Positions 24,080 through 36,700 of a stretch of 64,000 bases of DNA are shown piece after piece. The stretch is taken from the NCBI GenBank assembly GCA_005405945.1, contig BJHW01000002.1, positions 1,240,001 through 1,304,000 of the forward strand, given 5' to 3'. The notes under the pieces were generated by a model. It did not search any database. It saw nothing but the letters and a program-made list of their open reading frames with translations, and was not told the origin of the DNA. Source of the stretch: Streptomyces violaceusniger (GTDB lineage: Bacteria; Actinomycetota; Actinomycetes; Streptomycetales; Streptomycetaceae). The stretch's first letter is position 1. Every line of letters begins with the position of its first letter. The translations under genes were made by a program, and so were the position numbers.

Positions 24080-27000
24080 GTGGCGGAAGACGAAAAACTC
24101 CTTGACTACCTCAAGAAGGTGACGGCTGACCTGCGTCAGGCTCGTCGGCGACTTCGACAGGTGGAGGAGCGGGACCGGGAGCCCATCGCCATCGTGGCGA
24201 TGAGCTGCCGGTACCCGGGGGTGTGAGGACTCCGGAGGAGCTGTGGCGGCTCGTCGCCGAGGGCGACGACGCCATCACCGAGTTCCCACCCGACCGGGGC
24301 TGGGACGTCGATGGCTTCTTCGACCCGGACTCGGACCGCTCCGGCACCTTCTCCGTCCGTGAGGGCGGATTCCTGGACGCGCCCGGCGACTTCGACCCCG
24401 GCTTCTTCTCCATGAGCCCGCGGGAGGCGCTCGCCACCGACCCCCAGCAGCGGTTGCTGCTGGAAACCGCCTGGGAGGCGTTCGAGCGCGCCGGGATCGA
24501 CCCGGCGTCGGTGCGGGGCAGCCAGGCCGGTGTGTTCGTCGGTGCCTCGCCCTCCGGCTACGGCGCCGGGGTGAGCGAGATGCCCGAAGGCGTGGAGGGG
24601 CTGCTGCTCGCGGGCAACGCCACCTCCGTGGTCTCCGGGCGGGTGGCCTACACCCTGGGCCTCGAGGGGCCCGCCGTGACGGTGGACACCGCGTGCTCGT
24701 CGTCGCTGGTCGCCCTGCACTGGGCCTGCCAGGCGCTCCGTCAGGAGGAGTGCTCGCTGGCCCTGGCGGGTGGCGTCGCCGTCATGTTCACCCCCAGCAT
24801 GTTCGTCGAGTTCAGCCGGCAGGGCGGGCTCGCTCCCGACGGCCGGTGCAAGGCGTTCGGCGCGGGCGCCGACGGCACCGGCTGGGCGGAGGGCGTGGGT
24901 CTGCTCCTCCTGGAGCGGCTCTCCGACGCCCGGCGCAACGGCCACCCGGTGCTGGCCGTCGTGCGGGGCTCGGCGATCAACCAGGACGGCGCGTCCAACG
25001 GTCTGACGGCCCCCAACGGCCCCTCGCAGCGGCGGGTGATCCGCCAGGCGCTCCAGAACGCGGGCCTGACCCCCGCCGATGTGGACGCGGTGGAGGCACA
25101 CGGCACGGGTACATCGCTGGGCGACCCGATCGAGGCGCAGGCGCTGCTCGCCACCTACGGCAAGGAGCGGCCGGAGGACAAGCCGCTGTGGCTGGGCTCG
25201 CTGAAGTCCAACATCGGCCACTCCCAGGCCGCCGCCGGTGTCGGTGGGGTCATCAAGATGGTGATGGCCATGCGGAACGGCGTGCTGCCCAAGACGCTCC
25301 ACGCGGACGAGCCGTCCACCCAGGTGGACTGGTCCGAGGGCGACATCCGGCTGCTCAACGAGTCGACTCCCTGGCCCGAGACCGACCAGCCTCGCCGGGC
25401 CGGTGTGTCCTCGTTCGGCATCAGCGGGACGAATGCCCACGCGATCCTGGAGCAGGCTCCGGAGCCCGAGGAGGCCGAGGAGGCCGAGGCCGAGGTCGCC
25501 GACGGTCCGGTGGCGTGGGTGGTGTCCGGCCGCAGCGCGGCCGGCCTGCGCGCACAGGCGGGCAGGCTGCGGGAGTTCCTGGCCGAGCGGCCGGAGCTGA
25601 GCGCCGCCGACGTGGCGTACTCGCTGGTGGCGACGCGGTCGGTGTTCGAGCACCGCGGGGTGGTGACGGGGACCGATCGCGAGGAGCTCCTGGAGCGGCT
25701 GGGCGCGTTGGCCGGGGACGAGGCCGCCTCGGGTGTCACGCGTGGCGTGGCGGATGTCCGTGGCCGTTCGGTCTTTGTGTTCCCCGGTCAGGGGCGCAGT
25801 GGATGGGTATGGCGGTGGACTTGCTGGAGTCCTCGCCGGTGTTCGCCGAGGCGATCGGCGAGTGTGAGACGGCCTTGTCGGCGTACGTGGACTGGTCGCT
25901 GACGGATGTGCTGCGCGGCGCGGAGGGTGCTCCGGGCTTCGACCGGGTGGATGTGGTCCAGCCGGTGCTCTTCGCGGTGATGGTGTCGCTGGCGAGGCTG
26001 TGGCGTTCGGTGGGCGTGGAGCCCGACGCCGTCATGGGCCACAGCCAGGGCGAGATCGCCGCGGCGTGCGTCGCGGGCGCGCTCTCGCTGGAGGACGCCG
26101 CAAAGGTGGTGGCGTTGCGCTCGCAGGCGATCGCCGTGGGCCTTGCGGGCCGTGGCGGCATGGTGTCGGTCGGACTGTCGGCGGACCAGGCCAAGGAGCG
26201 CATTGCCGCCTGGGGCGGCGCGATTTCGGTCGCCGCGGTCAACGGACCGGGTTCCGTCGTGGTCTCCGGCGACCCGAAGGCGTTGGACGAGATGATGGCC
26301 CAGCTGGAGGGCGAGGAGATCCGCGTCCGTCGGGTCCCGGTGGACTACGCCTCGCACTCGGCACACGTGGAGGCCATCCGCGACGAGTTGCTCAAGGTGC
26401 TGGCGGACATCGCACCGCGCCCGTCGGAGGTGCCGTTCTACTCCACGGTGTCCGGTGAGCTGGTGGACACGGCCGGTCTCGACGCCGAGTACTGGTACCG
26501 CAACCTGCGGCAGACCGTCGAGCTGGAGGCCACCACCCGCACCCTCCTCAACAGTGGCCACGTCACCTTCATCGAGGTGAGCCCGCACCCGGTTCTCACC
26601 CTTCCCGTCCAGCAGACGGTTGAAGCCTCTGAGGCGCAAGCCGTCGTCGTGGGCACGCTGCGGCGCGACGAGGGCGGTCTGGAGCGTTTCCTGACCTCCG
26701 CCGCCGAGGTGTTCGCGCGTGGCACCAAGGTGGACTGGCTCACCAAGCTGGAGGGCCGTGGCGCCCGTCGTGTCGAGCTGCCGACCTACGCCTTCCAGCG
26801 CGAGCGCTACTGGCTCGATGGATTCGGCCTGCCGCCCGGCGGAAGCGCGGCCGATGGCGCCGGTTCTGTCGATGCGCGGTTCTGGGAGGTGGTGGAGCGC
26901 CAGGATCTGGAGTCGCTGGCGGGGACGCTGGCGGTGGACAGCGAGGCGCCGCTGAGCGCGGTGCTGCCCGCTCTGTCCGCGTACCACCGCAACAGTCGCG

Positions 27001-30000
27001 ACCAGTCCACGATCGACGGCTGGCGCTACAAGGTGTCGTGGAAGCCGGCCTCCGACCTGGCCGATGGGTCGTTGTCGGGGACCTGGCTGGTGGTGGTTCC
27101 GGCGTCCGGTGCCGGGGACGAGCTGGTGGCGGGGGTTGCCGCCGGGCTCGAGCGGCACGGCGCGGGTGTGGTCCCGGTCGCGGTGGACGAGCGGGACCTC
27201 GACGCGGACGTGCTGGCGGAGCGGCTGCGCGAGGCGGCCGCGGAGACGCCCGAGCTGGGTGGCGTGCTGTCCCTGCTCGCCCTGGACGAGGAACCCTGCC
27301 CCGGATATCCGGCGCTGTCGGGCGGCTACGCGCTGACCCTGGTCCTGGTGCGGGCCATGGTGCGGGCCGAGATCCCGGCCCGGCTGTGGTGTGGTACGCG
27401 GGGCGCGGTGTCCGTGGGGCGTTCGGACCGGCTCACCAGCCCGACGCAGGCGATGGTCTGGGCACTGGGCCGGGTCGCCGGTCTTGAGCTGCCCCCGCTG
27501 TGGGGCGGTCTGGTCGATCTGCCCGAGTCGCTGGACGCGCGCGGTGCGGCGCGACTGGCCGGTGTGCTGTCCGTCGAGGGCGGTGAGGACCAGGTCGCGG
27601 TGCGTGGCTCCGGTGTCTTCGTACGCCGTCTGGTGCGGTCCGCCCCGGCCGCCGGCGAGGAGATGGCATGGCGGGCGCGTGGCACGGTGCTGGTGACCGG
27701 TGGCACGGGCGGGCTCGGTGGCCAGGTGGCCCGCTGGCTGGTCCGCAGCGGCGCCGAGCACCTGGTGTTGACCAGCCGCCGCGGTCTCGAGGCCGAGGGC
27801 GCCGCCGAGTTGAAGGCGGAGCTGGAGGGCATGGGCGCCGAGGTGACGGTGGCCGCGTGCGACGCGGCGGACCGTGACGCGCTCGCCGCCGTCCTGGACG
27901 CCGTGCCGGAGCACCAGCCGCTCACCGCAGTGGTGCACGCGGCGGGTGTCACGATCGCGGCCTCCCTGCTGGAGACGGAGCTCGCGGACGCGGCCCGGGT
28001 GGTGTCCGGCAAGGTCGCGGGCGCCGTCAACCTGGACGAGCTGCTCGGCGACCGTGAGCTCGACGCGTTCGTGGTCTTCTCGTCCATCTCCGGTGTGTGG
28101 GGCGGCGGCAGCCAGGGCGTCTACGGCTCCGGAAACGCCTTCCTGGACGCGCTGGTGGAGCAGCGCCGGGCGCGGGGTCTCGCGGGTACCGCCGTGTCCT
28201 GGGGCCCGTGGGCCGAGGGCGGCATGGCGACCCGGGACGACGCGGGGGAGCAGCTGGCGCGGCGTGGCCTGCCCGCGATGGCACCCCAGTTGGCGATCGC
28301 CGCGCTGGAGCGCGCGGTGGCCGGTGACGACGGTCTGGTGACGGTGGTGGACGTGGACTGGGAGCGGTTCGCCCCCTCGTTCACCGCAGTCCGGCACAGT
28401 CCGCTGCTGAGCGACCTCGACGAGGTCCGGGCGCTGGAGACGCAGGGCGACGGTGGCGAGAGCGCCGACGCCGCCGGGGCGCAGCTGCGCGAGCGGCTGA
28501 AGCCGCTGACCGGGGGGGAGCGGGACCGGGCGCTGCTCGATCTGGTGCGCAAGCACGCCGCCTCCGTACTCGGCTACGCCTCCGCGGAGATGGTCGAGCC
28601 GAACCGGGCCTTCCGCGATCTGGGCTTCGACTCGCTGACCGCGGTCGACCTGCGCAACCGGCTGGCCGCCGAGACCGGTCTCAGCCTGCCTGCCACGCTG
28701 GTCTTCGACTACCCCAGCGCCGGGACGCTCGCGGCGTATCTGCGCACCGAGGTGCTGGGCACCTCGTCGTCCCCGGCGATCGCCGCCGGGTCCGGGGCGC
28801 CCGCCGGTTCCGGCGCGGACGACGAACCCATCGCGATCGTCTCCATGAGCTGCCGCTTCCCCGGCGGGGTGCGCAGCCCGGAGGACCTGTGGCAGCTGGT
28901 GGAGAGCGGCGGTGACGCCATCTCCTCCTTCCCGTCGGACCGTGGCTGGGATCTGTCGGGCATGTATGACCCGGACCCGGACCGGCCCGGCACGTTCTAC
29001 GCCCGTGAAGGCGGATTCCTCTACGACGCGGCCGAGTTCGACCCCGGGTTCTTCGGGATCTCGCCGCGTGAGGCGCTGGCGACCGACCCGCAGCAGCGGC
29101 TGCTGCTGGAGACCTCGTGGGAGGCGTTCGAGCGGGCGGGCATCAACCCGGCGTCGGTGCGGGGCAGCCAGGTCGGCGTGTTCGTGGGCTTCTCGGGCTC
29201 CGGTTACGGCGCCAATCTGGAGACGGTGCCGGAGGACGTCGAGGGCCATCTGCTGACCGGCAACGCGGGCAGCGTCGTCTCCGGCCGTCTCTCCTACACC
29301 TACGGCCTGGAGGGCCCCGCCGTCACGGTGGACACCGCCTGCTCGTCGTCGCTGGTGGCACTGCACCTGGCCTGCCAGTCGCTGCGTCAGGGCGAATGCT
29401 CCATGGCGCTGGTCGGCGGTGTGACGGTGATGGCCACCCCGATGGCGTTCGTCGAGTTCAGCCGGCAGGGCGGGCTCGCCCCCGACGGACGCTGCAAGCC
29501 GTTCTCGGCCGCGGCGGACGGTACGGGCTGGAGCGAGGGCGCCGATGTGCTGCTCGTGGAGCGGCTGTCGGACGCCCGGCGCAACGGCCACCAGGTGCTC
29601 GGCATCGTGCGGGGCTCCGCCGTGAACCAGGACGGTGCGTCCAACGGCCTGACGGCCCCCAACGGCCCCTCGCAGCAGCGGGTCATCCGCCACGCCCTCG
29701 CCAACGCCGGGGTGTCCGCCGCCGAGGTGGACGCGGTGGAGGCCCACGGCACGGGCACCTCGCTCGGCGACCCGATCGAGGCGCAGGCGCTGCTGGCCAC
29801 CTACGGCAAGGAGCGGCCGGAGGGCCGCCCGCTGTGGCTGGGCGCGCTGAAGTCCAACATCGGGCACACCCAGGCCGCCTCCGGCCTCGCCGGCGTCATC
29901 AAGATGGTCATGGCGATGCGGCACGGCGTACTGCCCAAGACGCTGCACGTGGACGAGCCGTCGCCGCAGGTGGACTGGACGGCGGGCGAGGTGCGGCTGC

Positions 30001-33000
30001 TGACCGAGGCCACCGCGTGGCCGGAGACGGGGCAGCCGCGCCGGGCCGGTGTCTCCGCGTTCGGCGTCAGCGGCACCAATGTGCACACCATCATCGAGCA
30101 GGCCCCGTCGGAGGCCGACGAGGAGCGGCCGGCCGAGGTGACGGCTCCCGACGACCGTGGCGCGGCCCCCTGGACGCTCTCCGCCCGGAGCGCGGACGGA
30201 CTGCGTGCCCAGGCGCGGCGGCTGCGGGCCCATCTGACCGCACGGCCGGAGCTGAGCCTGAAGGACGTGGGCTACTCCCTGGTGGCCACCCGTTCGGTGT
30301 TCGAGCACCGTGCCGTGCTGACGGGTGCGGACCGTGCGGAGCTGCTGCGCGGGCTCGAGGCCGTCGCCACCGGCGAGGAGGCCCCCGGGGTGGTGCGCTC
30401 GGTCGCCACACCGACCGGGATCACCGCGTTCCTGTTCTCCGGCCAGGGCGCCCAGCGCCTCGGTATGGGGCGGGAGTTGTACGACGCCTTCCCGGTGTTC
30501 GCCCGGGCGCTGGACGAGGTGTGCGCACACCTGGACGTCACTCTGGACCGTCCGCTGAAGGACGTGATGTTCGCGGCGGAGGGCAGCGCGGACGCCGAGC
30601 TGCTGGACCGGACGGCGTTCACCCAGCCCGCGCTCTTCGCGGTCGAGGTGGCGCTGTTCCGGCTGCTGTCCGCGTGGGGTGTGGCACCGGATGTGGTGAT
30701 CGGCCACTCCATCGGGGAGATCGCCGCCGCGCATGTGGCGGGGGTGTTCTCGCTGGAGGACGCCTGCGCCCTGGTGGCCGCCCGTGGCCGTCTGATGCAG
30801 GCTCTGCCCGAGGGTGGCGCGATGGTCGCCATCGAGGCGTCGGAGGAGGAGATCGCGCCGTCGCTCACCGGCCGTGAGGCCGAGGTGAGCATCGCCGCCG
30901 TCAACAGCCCGACTTCCGTGGTCATCGCCGGTGACGAGGCCGCGGCCGTAGAGATCGCCGGGCAGTGGGCGGAGCAGGGCCGCAAGACCCGCCGCCTGCG
31001 GGTCAGCCACGCCTTCCACTCGCCGCGTATGGACGCGATGCTGGGCGACTTCCGTACGGTGGTCGAGGGGCTGTCGTTCGCTCCGCCCTCGATCGCGCTG
31101 GTGTCCAATGTGACGGGCAAGTCGGCGGGCGCGGACGAGGTGTGCTCGCCGGAGTACTGGGTGCGCCACGTGCGCGAGGCGGTGCGCTTCGCGGACGGCA
31201 TGCGCTCCCTGGAGAACGCGGGCGTGACCAGGTTCTTCGAGGTGGGCCCCGACGGTGTGCTCTCGGCGATGGCACGCGAGTGCCTGACGGCGCAGGAGGC
31301 CTCGGCCCCGTCGTGGTGCCCGCGCTGCGCAAGGACCGCCCGGAGGCCCGGGCGCTGACGGCGGCCCTGGCCGAACTCCACGTCCACGGGGTCACCGTCG
31401 GTTGGGAGGCACTGTTCGCGGGCCAGGACGTCCGGCGGGTCGAGCTGCCGACGTACGCGTTCCAGCGGCAGCGCTACTGGCTGGACGCCCCCGAGAGCGA
31501 CACCTCCGCCGCCCCCGCCTCCGCGGACGAAGGTGACGCCCGCTTCTGGGACGCGGTCGAGCGTGCGGACCTGGAGGCGCTGACCACCGCGCTGCAGGTG
31601 GACGGGAACGCCTCACTCACCGAGGTGCTTCCCGCCCTGTCGTCCTACCGCAAGGGCCACCGTGAGCGGTCCACGGTGGACGGCTGGCGCTACCAGATCG
31701 CCTGGACCCCGGTGTCCGAGCTCTCGGAGCGGGCGCTGACCGGGACCTGGATGGTCATGGTTCCGCGGTCGCACGCCGACGACGAACTGGTCACCACCGC
31801 GGTGGCCATGCTGGAGCGGCAGGGCGCGGAGGTGGCGCGGATCGTCCTCGACGGCGCCGTTGACATCGACCGCGCGGCGGTCGCCGAGCGGCTGCGCACG
31901 GCGGCAGAGGGCGCGCCGGACGGGGCCGTCGGCGGGGTGCTCTCCCTGCTGGCCCTGGACGAGGACCCCTGCGCCGGGCACACGGTGGTGCCGCGAGGGC
32001 TCGCGCTGAACCTCGTCGCGCTCCAGGCGCTCGTGGACGCGAGTGTCGAGGCCCCGCTGTGGGTGGCGACGCGCGGTGCCGTGTCGGTGACCGGATCCGA
32101 CACCCTGCGCAGCGCCGCCCAGGCGCAGATGTGGGGCCTCGGCCGGGTCGCCGGTCTGGAACACCCCAGGCTCTGGGGCGGTCTGGTCGACCTCCCGGAG
32201 ACGTTCGACGAGCGGGCCGCGGCCCGGCTGTCCGGTGTGCTGGGCGGCGGCGCGGGCGAGTTCGAGGACCAGGTGGCGGTGCGTACGTCCGGCGTGTTCA
32301 CCCGGCGCCTGGTGCGGGCCACCGCGCCGCGGTCCACGGCCCGGCCGTGGACCGCACGGGGCTCGGTGCTGGTCACCGGCGGCACCGGGGGAGTGGGCGG
32401 CCAGGTGGCCCGGTGGCTGGCAAGCGCCGGTGCCGAGCACCTGGTGCTGACCAGCCGCCGTGGCCCGGAGGCCGACGGCGCCGCCGAACTGCGCGACGAG
32501 CTCACCGCGTTGGGCGCCGAGGTGACCATCGCGGCATGTGACGCCGCCGACCGCGAGGCCCTGGCCGCCGTACTGGCCGCCATCCCGGACCGCTACCCGC
32601 TGAGCGCCGTCGTGCACGCGGCGGGCGTCCTGGACGACGGTGTCCTGGACGCGATGTCGGTGGAGCGGGTCGCGGGCGTGCTCCGTCCCAAGGTGGACGG
32701 GGCCCGCAACCTGCACGAGCTCACCGAGGGCCTCGACCTCTCGGCCTTCGTGCTGTTCTCCTCGCTCGCCGGAGCCATCGGCGGCGCCGGACAGGGCAGT
32801 TACGCGGCGGCCAACGCCTACCTCGACGCCCTGGCGCAGCAGCGCCGGGCGCAGGGCCTGGCGGCCACCTCGGTGGCCTGGGGCCCGTGGGCCGAGGGCG
32901 GCATGGCGGTCGACGGGGCGCTGGAGGACCGGCTGCGGCGCGGCGGCATGGCCGCGATGACCCCGGAGCTGGCGGTCAAGGCCCTCCAGCAGGCCCTTGA

Positions 33001-33697
33001 CCTGCAGGAGACCCAGCTGGCCATCGCCGACCTCGACTGGGAGCGATTCGTACCCGCCTACACCGCCGTACGGGCCAGCCGGCTGCTGGACGAGGTGCCC
33101 GAGGCGCGGCGGATCCTGGATGCCGCGCTCGGCGGCGGGACCGCCGCGGTGTTCGAGACCGGTGGCTCGGAGCTGCGCGAGCGGCTCGCCGGAATGTCCG
33201 AGGCGGAGCAGGAACGAGCGCTGCTCGAACTGGTCACCACGCAGGTGGCGATGGTGCTGGGCTTCCCGTCGGTGGAGTCGGTCGAGTCCCAGCGGGCCTT
33301 CCGCGAACTCGGCTTCGACTCGCTGACCGCCGTCGAACTGCGCAACCGGCTGGACGCGGCGACGGGCCTGCGCCTGCCCGCGACGATCGTCTTCGACCAC
33401 CCGACGCCCGCGGCGCTGGCCCGCCGGCTGCGGACCGACGTCGTCCGGGACGGGGTCTCGGCGGCCGCGCCGATCCTCAGCGAGCTGGACCGGATCGAGG
33501 CGGCGATGGCCACGATCTCCGCCGACGACGTGGACCGGCCGAGGATCACGACGCGCTTGCAGACGCTGCTTTTGAAGTGGGGAGAAGCGGAACAGGATTC
33601 GGGCAACACCGGCAAGAAGGCGGTCGCGAACAAGATTCAGTCGGCGACATCCGATGAGATCTTCGACTTCATTGACAAGGAGCTCGGGATTTCCTGA
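24080..33697 (+). CDS. Modular type I polyketide synthase, bimodular (modules F, G)
   Basis: PKS subunit of about 3,206 residues after correction of three one-base deletions at 24217-24221 (G run), 25791-25794 (G run) and 31306-31309 (C run); with these restored the length is a whole number of codons. The N-terminal docking coiled coil (DEKLLDYLKKVTADLRQARR) leads into KS-AT(methylmalonyl)-KR(A)-ACP, KS-AT(malonyl)-KR(B)-ACP and a C-terminal docking tail ending DEIFDFIDKELGIS. It begins 45 bases after gene 1 and should accept that enzyme's chain, then pass it to gene 3. GTG start at 24080. The break at 24217 produces an early in-frame stop, so automated calling would miss the true N-terminus. 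Confidence 0.93.
24178..28760 (+). other. PKS module F (KS - methylmalonyl AT - A-type KR - ACP)
   Basis: KS about 24178-25470 (Cys 24694-24696). AT about 25770-26660 with GHSQGE and YASH (about 26345), methylmalonyl; one-base deletion inside its PGQGAQ motif. KR about 27025-28410 has TGGTGGLGG, no LDD and SGVWGGGSQ, so A-type; the active-site Tyr region reads VYGSGN. ACP about 28475-28755, Ser 28632-28634. The ACP-KS junction after it is exactly duplicated after module I. Confidence 0.88.
28765..28942 (+). repeat. 178-bp exact repeat at the F/G module boundary (copy 1)
   Basis: Covers the ACP-KS linker and the first part of the KS. Identical by eye to 43174-43351 at the I/J boundary. Confidence 0.88.
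28820..33450 (+). other. PKS module G (KS - malonyl AT - B-type KR - ACP)
   Basis: KS about 28820-30105 (Cys 29340-29342). AT about 30420-31310, malonyl (GHSIGE, HAFH). KR about 31680-33080 with TGGTGGVGG and LDD, B-type. ACP about 33170-33445, Ser 33320-33322. The C-terminal docking region (33465-33694) follows. Confidence 0.9.
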
Positions 33698-33768
33698 GCT
33701 GGGTTTTTTGACTGAGCCTCGGTCAATTCCCGAGGATCGCTCCTTACTACTTACTGGGTGATATCGCA

Positions 33769-36700
33769 ATGAACGAAGAAAAGCTTCTCGACTATCTCAA
33801 GCGGGTGACCGCGGACCTCCAGCAGACTCGCCAGCGCCTTCTCGAGGCCGAGTCAGCCGACCAGGAACCGATCGCGATCGTCGCCATGAGCTGCCGGTTC
33901 CCTGGAGGCGTGAGCTCCCCGAAGATCTGTGGCGCATGGTGGCGGACGGTACCGACGCGATCTCGGAGTTCCCCACGGACCGGGGCTGGGATATCGATGC
34001 CCTCTACCACGAGGACCCGGACCGTCCCGGCACCAGCTACACGACCGCGGGCGGATTCCTGGAGAAGGCCGACCAGTTCGATCCGGCGTTCTTCGGAATC
34101 TCGCCGCGTGAGGCGCTGTCGATGGACCCGCAGCAGCGATTGCTGTTGGAGACGTCGTGGGAGGCGGTCGAGCGGGCGGGTATCGACCCGATGTCCCTGC
34201 GTGGCAGCAGGACCGGCGTCTTCGTCGGGACCAATGGCCAGGACTACTCCATGCTCATGCTCGGTTCGTCCGAGAGTCTCGACGACGTCGAGGGCCACTC
34301 GGGCACCGGCAACGCGGCGAGCATCGTCTCCGGCCGTATCTCCTACACCATGGGTCTTGAGGGACCCGCGCTTTCGGTGGACACCGCGTGCTCGTCCTCC
34401 CTGGTGGCCCTGCATCTGGCCGTTCAGGCACTGCGTCAGCGCGAATGCACACTCGCGCTGGCCGGTGGCGTCACGGTGATGTCCACTCCGTCGGCGTTCG
34501 TCCAGTTCAGCAGGCAGCGCGGCTTGGCGGCCGACGGCCGGTGCAAGCCGTTCGGGGCCGCGGCCGACGGCACCGGCTGGGGCGAGGGCGTCGGCATGCT
34601 GCTCGTGGAGCGGCTGTCCGACGCCCAGCGCAACGGCCACGAGGTGCTGGCCATCGTCCGGGGTTCGGCGATCAACCAGGACGGCGCGTCCAACGGTCTG
34701 ACGGCTCCCAACGGCATCTCGCAGCAGCGGGTCATCCGGCAGGCACTGACCAGCGCCCGGCTGTCGGCCGCCGAGGTGGACGCGGTGGAGGCGCACGGGA
34801 CGGGCACCACCCTGGGTGACCCGATCGAGGCGCAGGCGCTGATGGCCACGTACGGGCAGGACCGGCCCGCGGATCAGCCGCTGTGGCTGGGCGGCATCAA
34901 GTCGAACATCGGGCACACACAGGCCGCGGCCGGTGTCGCCGGGGTCATCAAGATGGTGATGGCCATGCGCGAGGGTGTGCTGCCCAAGACGCTCCACGCG
35001 GAGGAGCCCTCGCCGCACATCGACTGGACCGGCGGCGCCGTGTCCCTGCTGCACGAGTCGACCCCGTGGCCGGACCGGGACCACCCGCGTCGCGCCGCCG
35101 TGTCCTCGTTCGGCATGAGCGGCACCAACGCGCACACCATCTTGGAGCAGGCCCCGCAGTCCGAGGCGGCTGAGGTCGCCGAGGGCGAGGTCACTGACGG
35201 TCCGGTGGCATGGGTCGTGTCGGGCCGTGGCGCCGAGGGGCTGAGGGCGCAGGCCGGGCAGCTCCGCGCGTTCCTCACCGAGCGCCCGGAGTCGAGCGCG
35301 GCGGACGTGGCGCTCTCGCTGGCCACCACCAGGTCCGCCTTCGAGCACCGTGCCGTGGTGACCGGGACCGGCCGCGAGGAGCTCCTGCAGCGGCTGGAGG
35401 CGGTCGCCGAGGACGCCACCACGTCGAACGGAGTGGTGCGGGGGAGGACCGGAGACGTCGGCCGTTCGGTGTTCGTCTTCCCCGGTCAGGGGGCGCAGTG
35501 GGTGGGTATGGCGGTGGGGCTGCTGGAGTCCTCGCCGGTGTTCGCCGAGGCGATAGCCGAGTGTGAGTCGGCTCTGTCGGCGTATGTGGACTGGTCGTTG
35601 ACGGATGTGCTGCGCGGGGCTGAGGGTGCTCCTGGTTTCGACCGGGTGGATGTGGTGCAGCCGGTGTTGTTCGCGGTGATGGTGTCGCTGGCGAGGCTGT
35701 GGCGTTCGGTGGGTGTGGTGCCGGATGCGGTGATGGGTCACAGTCAGGGTGAGATCGCGGCGGCGTGTGTGGCGGGTGCGCTCTCGCTGGAGGATGCGGC
35801 GAAGGTGGTGGCGCTGCGGTCGCAGGCGATCGCGGCGAGTCTCGCGGGCCGTGGTGGCATGGTGTCGGTCGGGTTGCCGGTCGACCAGGTCAAGGAGCGC
35901 ATCGTCTCCTGGGATGGTGCGATCTCGGTGGCGGCGGTCAACGGCCCCGGTTCGGTCGTGGTCTCCGGTGATCCGGGGGCGCTGGATGAGATGGTGGCCC
36001 AGCTGGAGGGCGAGGAGGTGCGGGTTCGCCGGGTTCCGGTGGACTACGCCTCGCACTCCGCGCATGTGGAGGCGATTCACGAGGAGCTGCTGAAGGTCCT
36101 GGCGGACCTTCAGCCGCGTTCGTCGGAGGTGCCGTTCTACTCGACGGTGTCCGGCGAGCTGGTGGACACCGCCGGGCTGGACGCGGAGTACTGGTACCGC
36201 AACCTGCGGCAGACCGTTGAGCTGGAGGCCACCACCCGAAAGCTGTTGGATGACGGCCACGGCGTGTTCATCGAGGCCAGCCCGCACCCGGTGCTCACGC
36301 TTCCGGTTCAGCAGACGGTGGAGGCCGCTGAGGCCCAGGCGGTGGTCGTGGGCACACTGCGGCGCGACGAGGGCGGCCTGGAGCGGTTCCTGACCTCCGC
36401 TGCCGAGGTGTTCGTGCGGGGCGTCGCGGTGGATTGGACCGCCCTGCTGGAGGGCCGTGGCGCCCGCCGGGTGGAGCTGCCGACCTACGCCTTCCGGCGC
36501 CAGCGGTACTGGCTGGATGTGTCGGCCGCGGAGATGTCCGCCGCCGACGGTTTGGCCGCGGACGCGGTGGACGCCCGCTTCTGGGAGGCGGTGGAGCGCG
36601 AGGACCTGGAGGCGCTGGTCCGCACGCTGGCAGTGGAGGACGAGGAGCAGCAGTCGTCGTTGATGGCGTTGCTTCCGGCGCTGTCGTCCTGGCGGCGTCA

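Noticed and set aside
25770..25800. Programmed frameshifting at the PGQGAQ motif (also at 50560)
   Set aside because: The same motif is intact in modules A, D, G, H and J, and no slippery heptamer or downstream structure is evident. A missing G in a G run is simpler.
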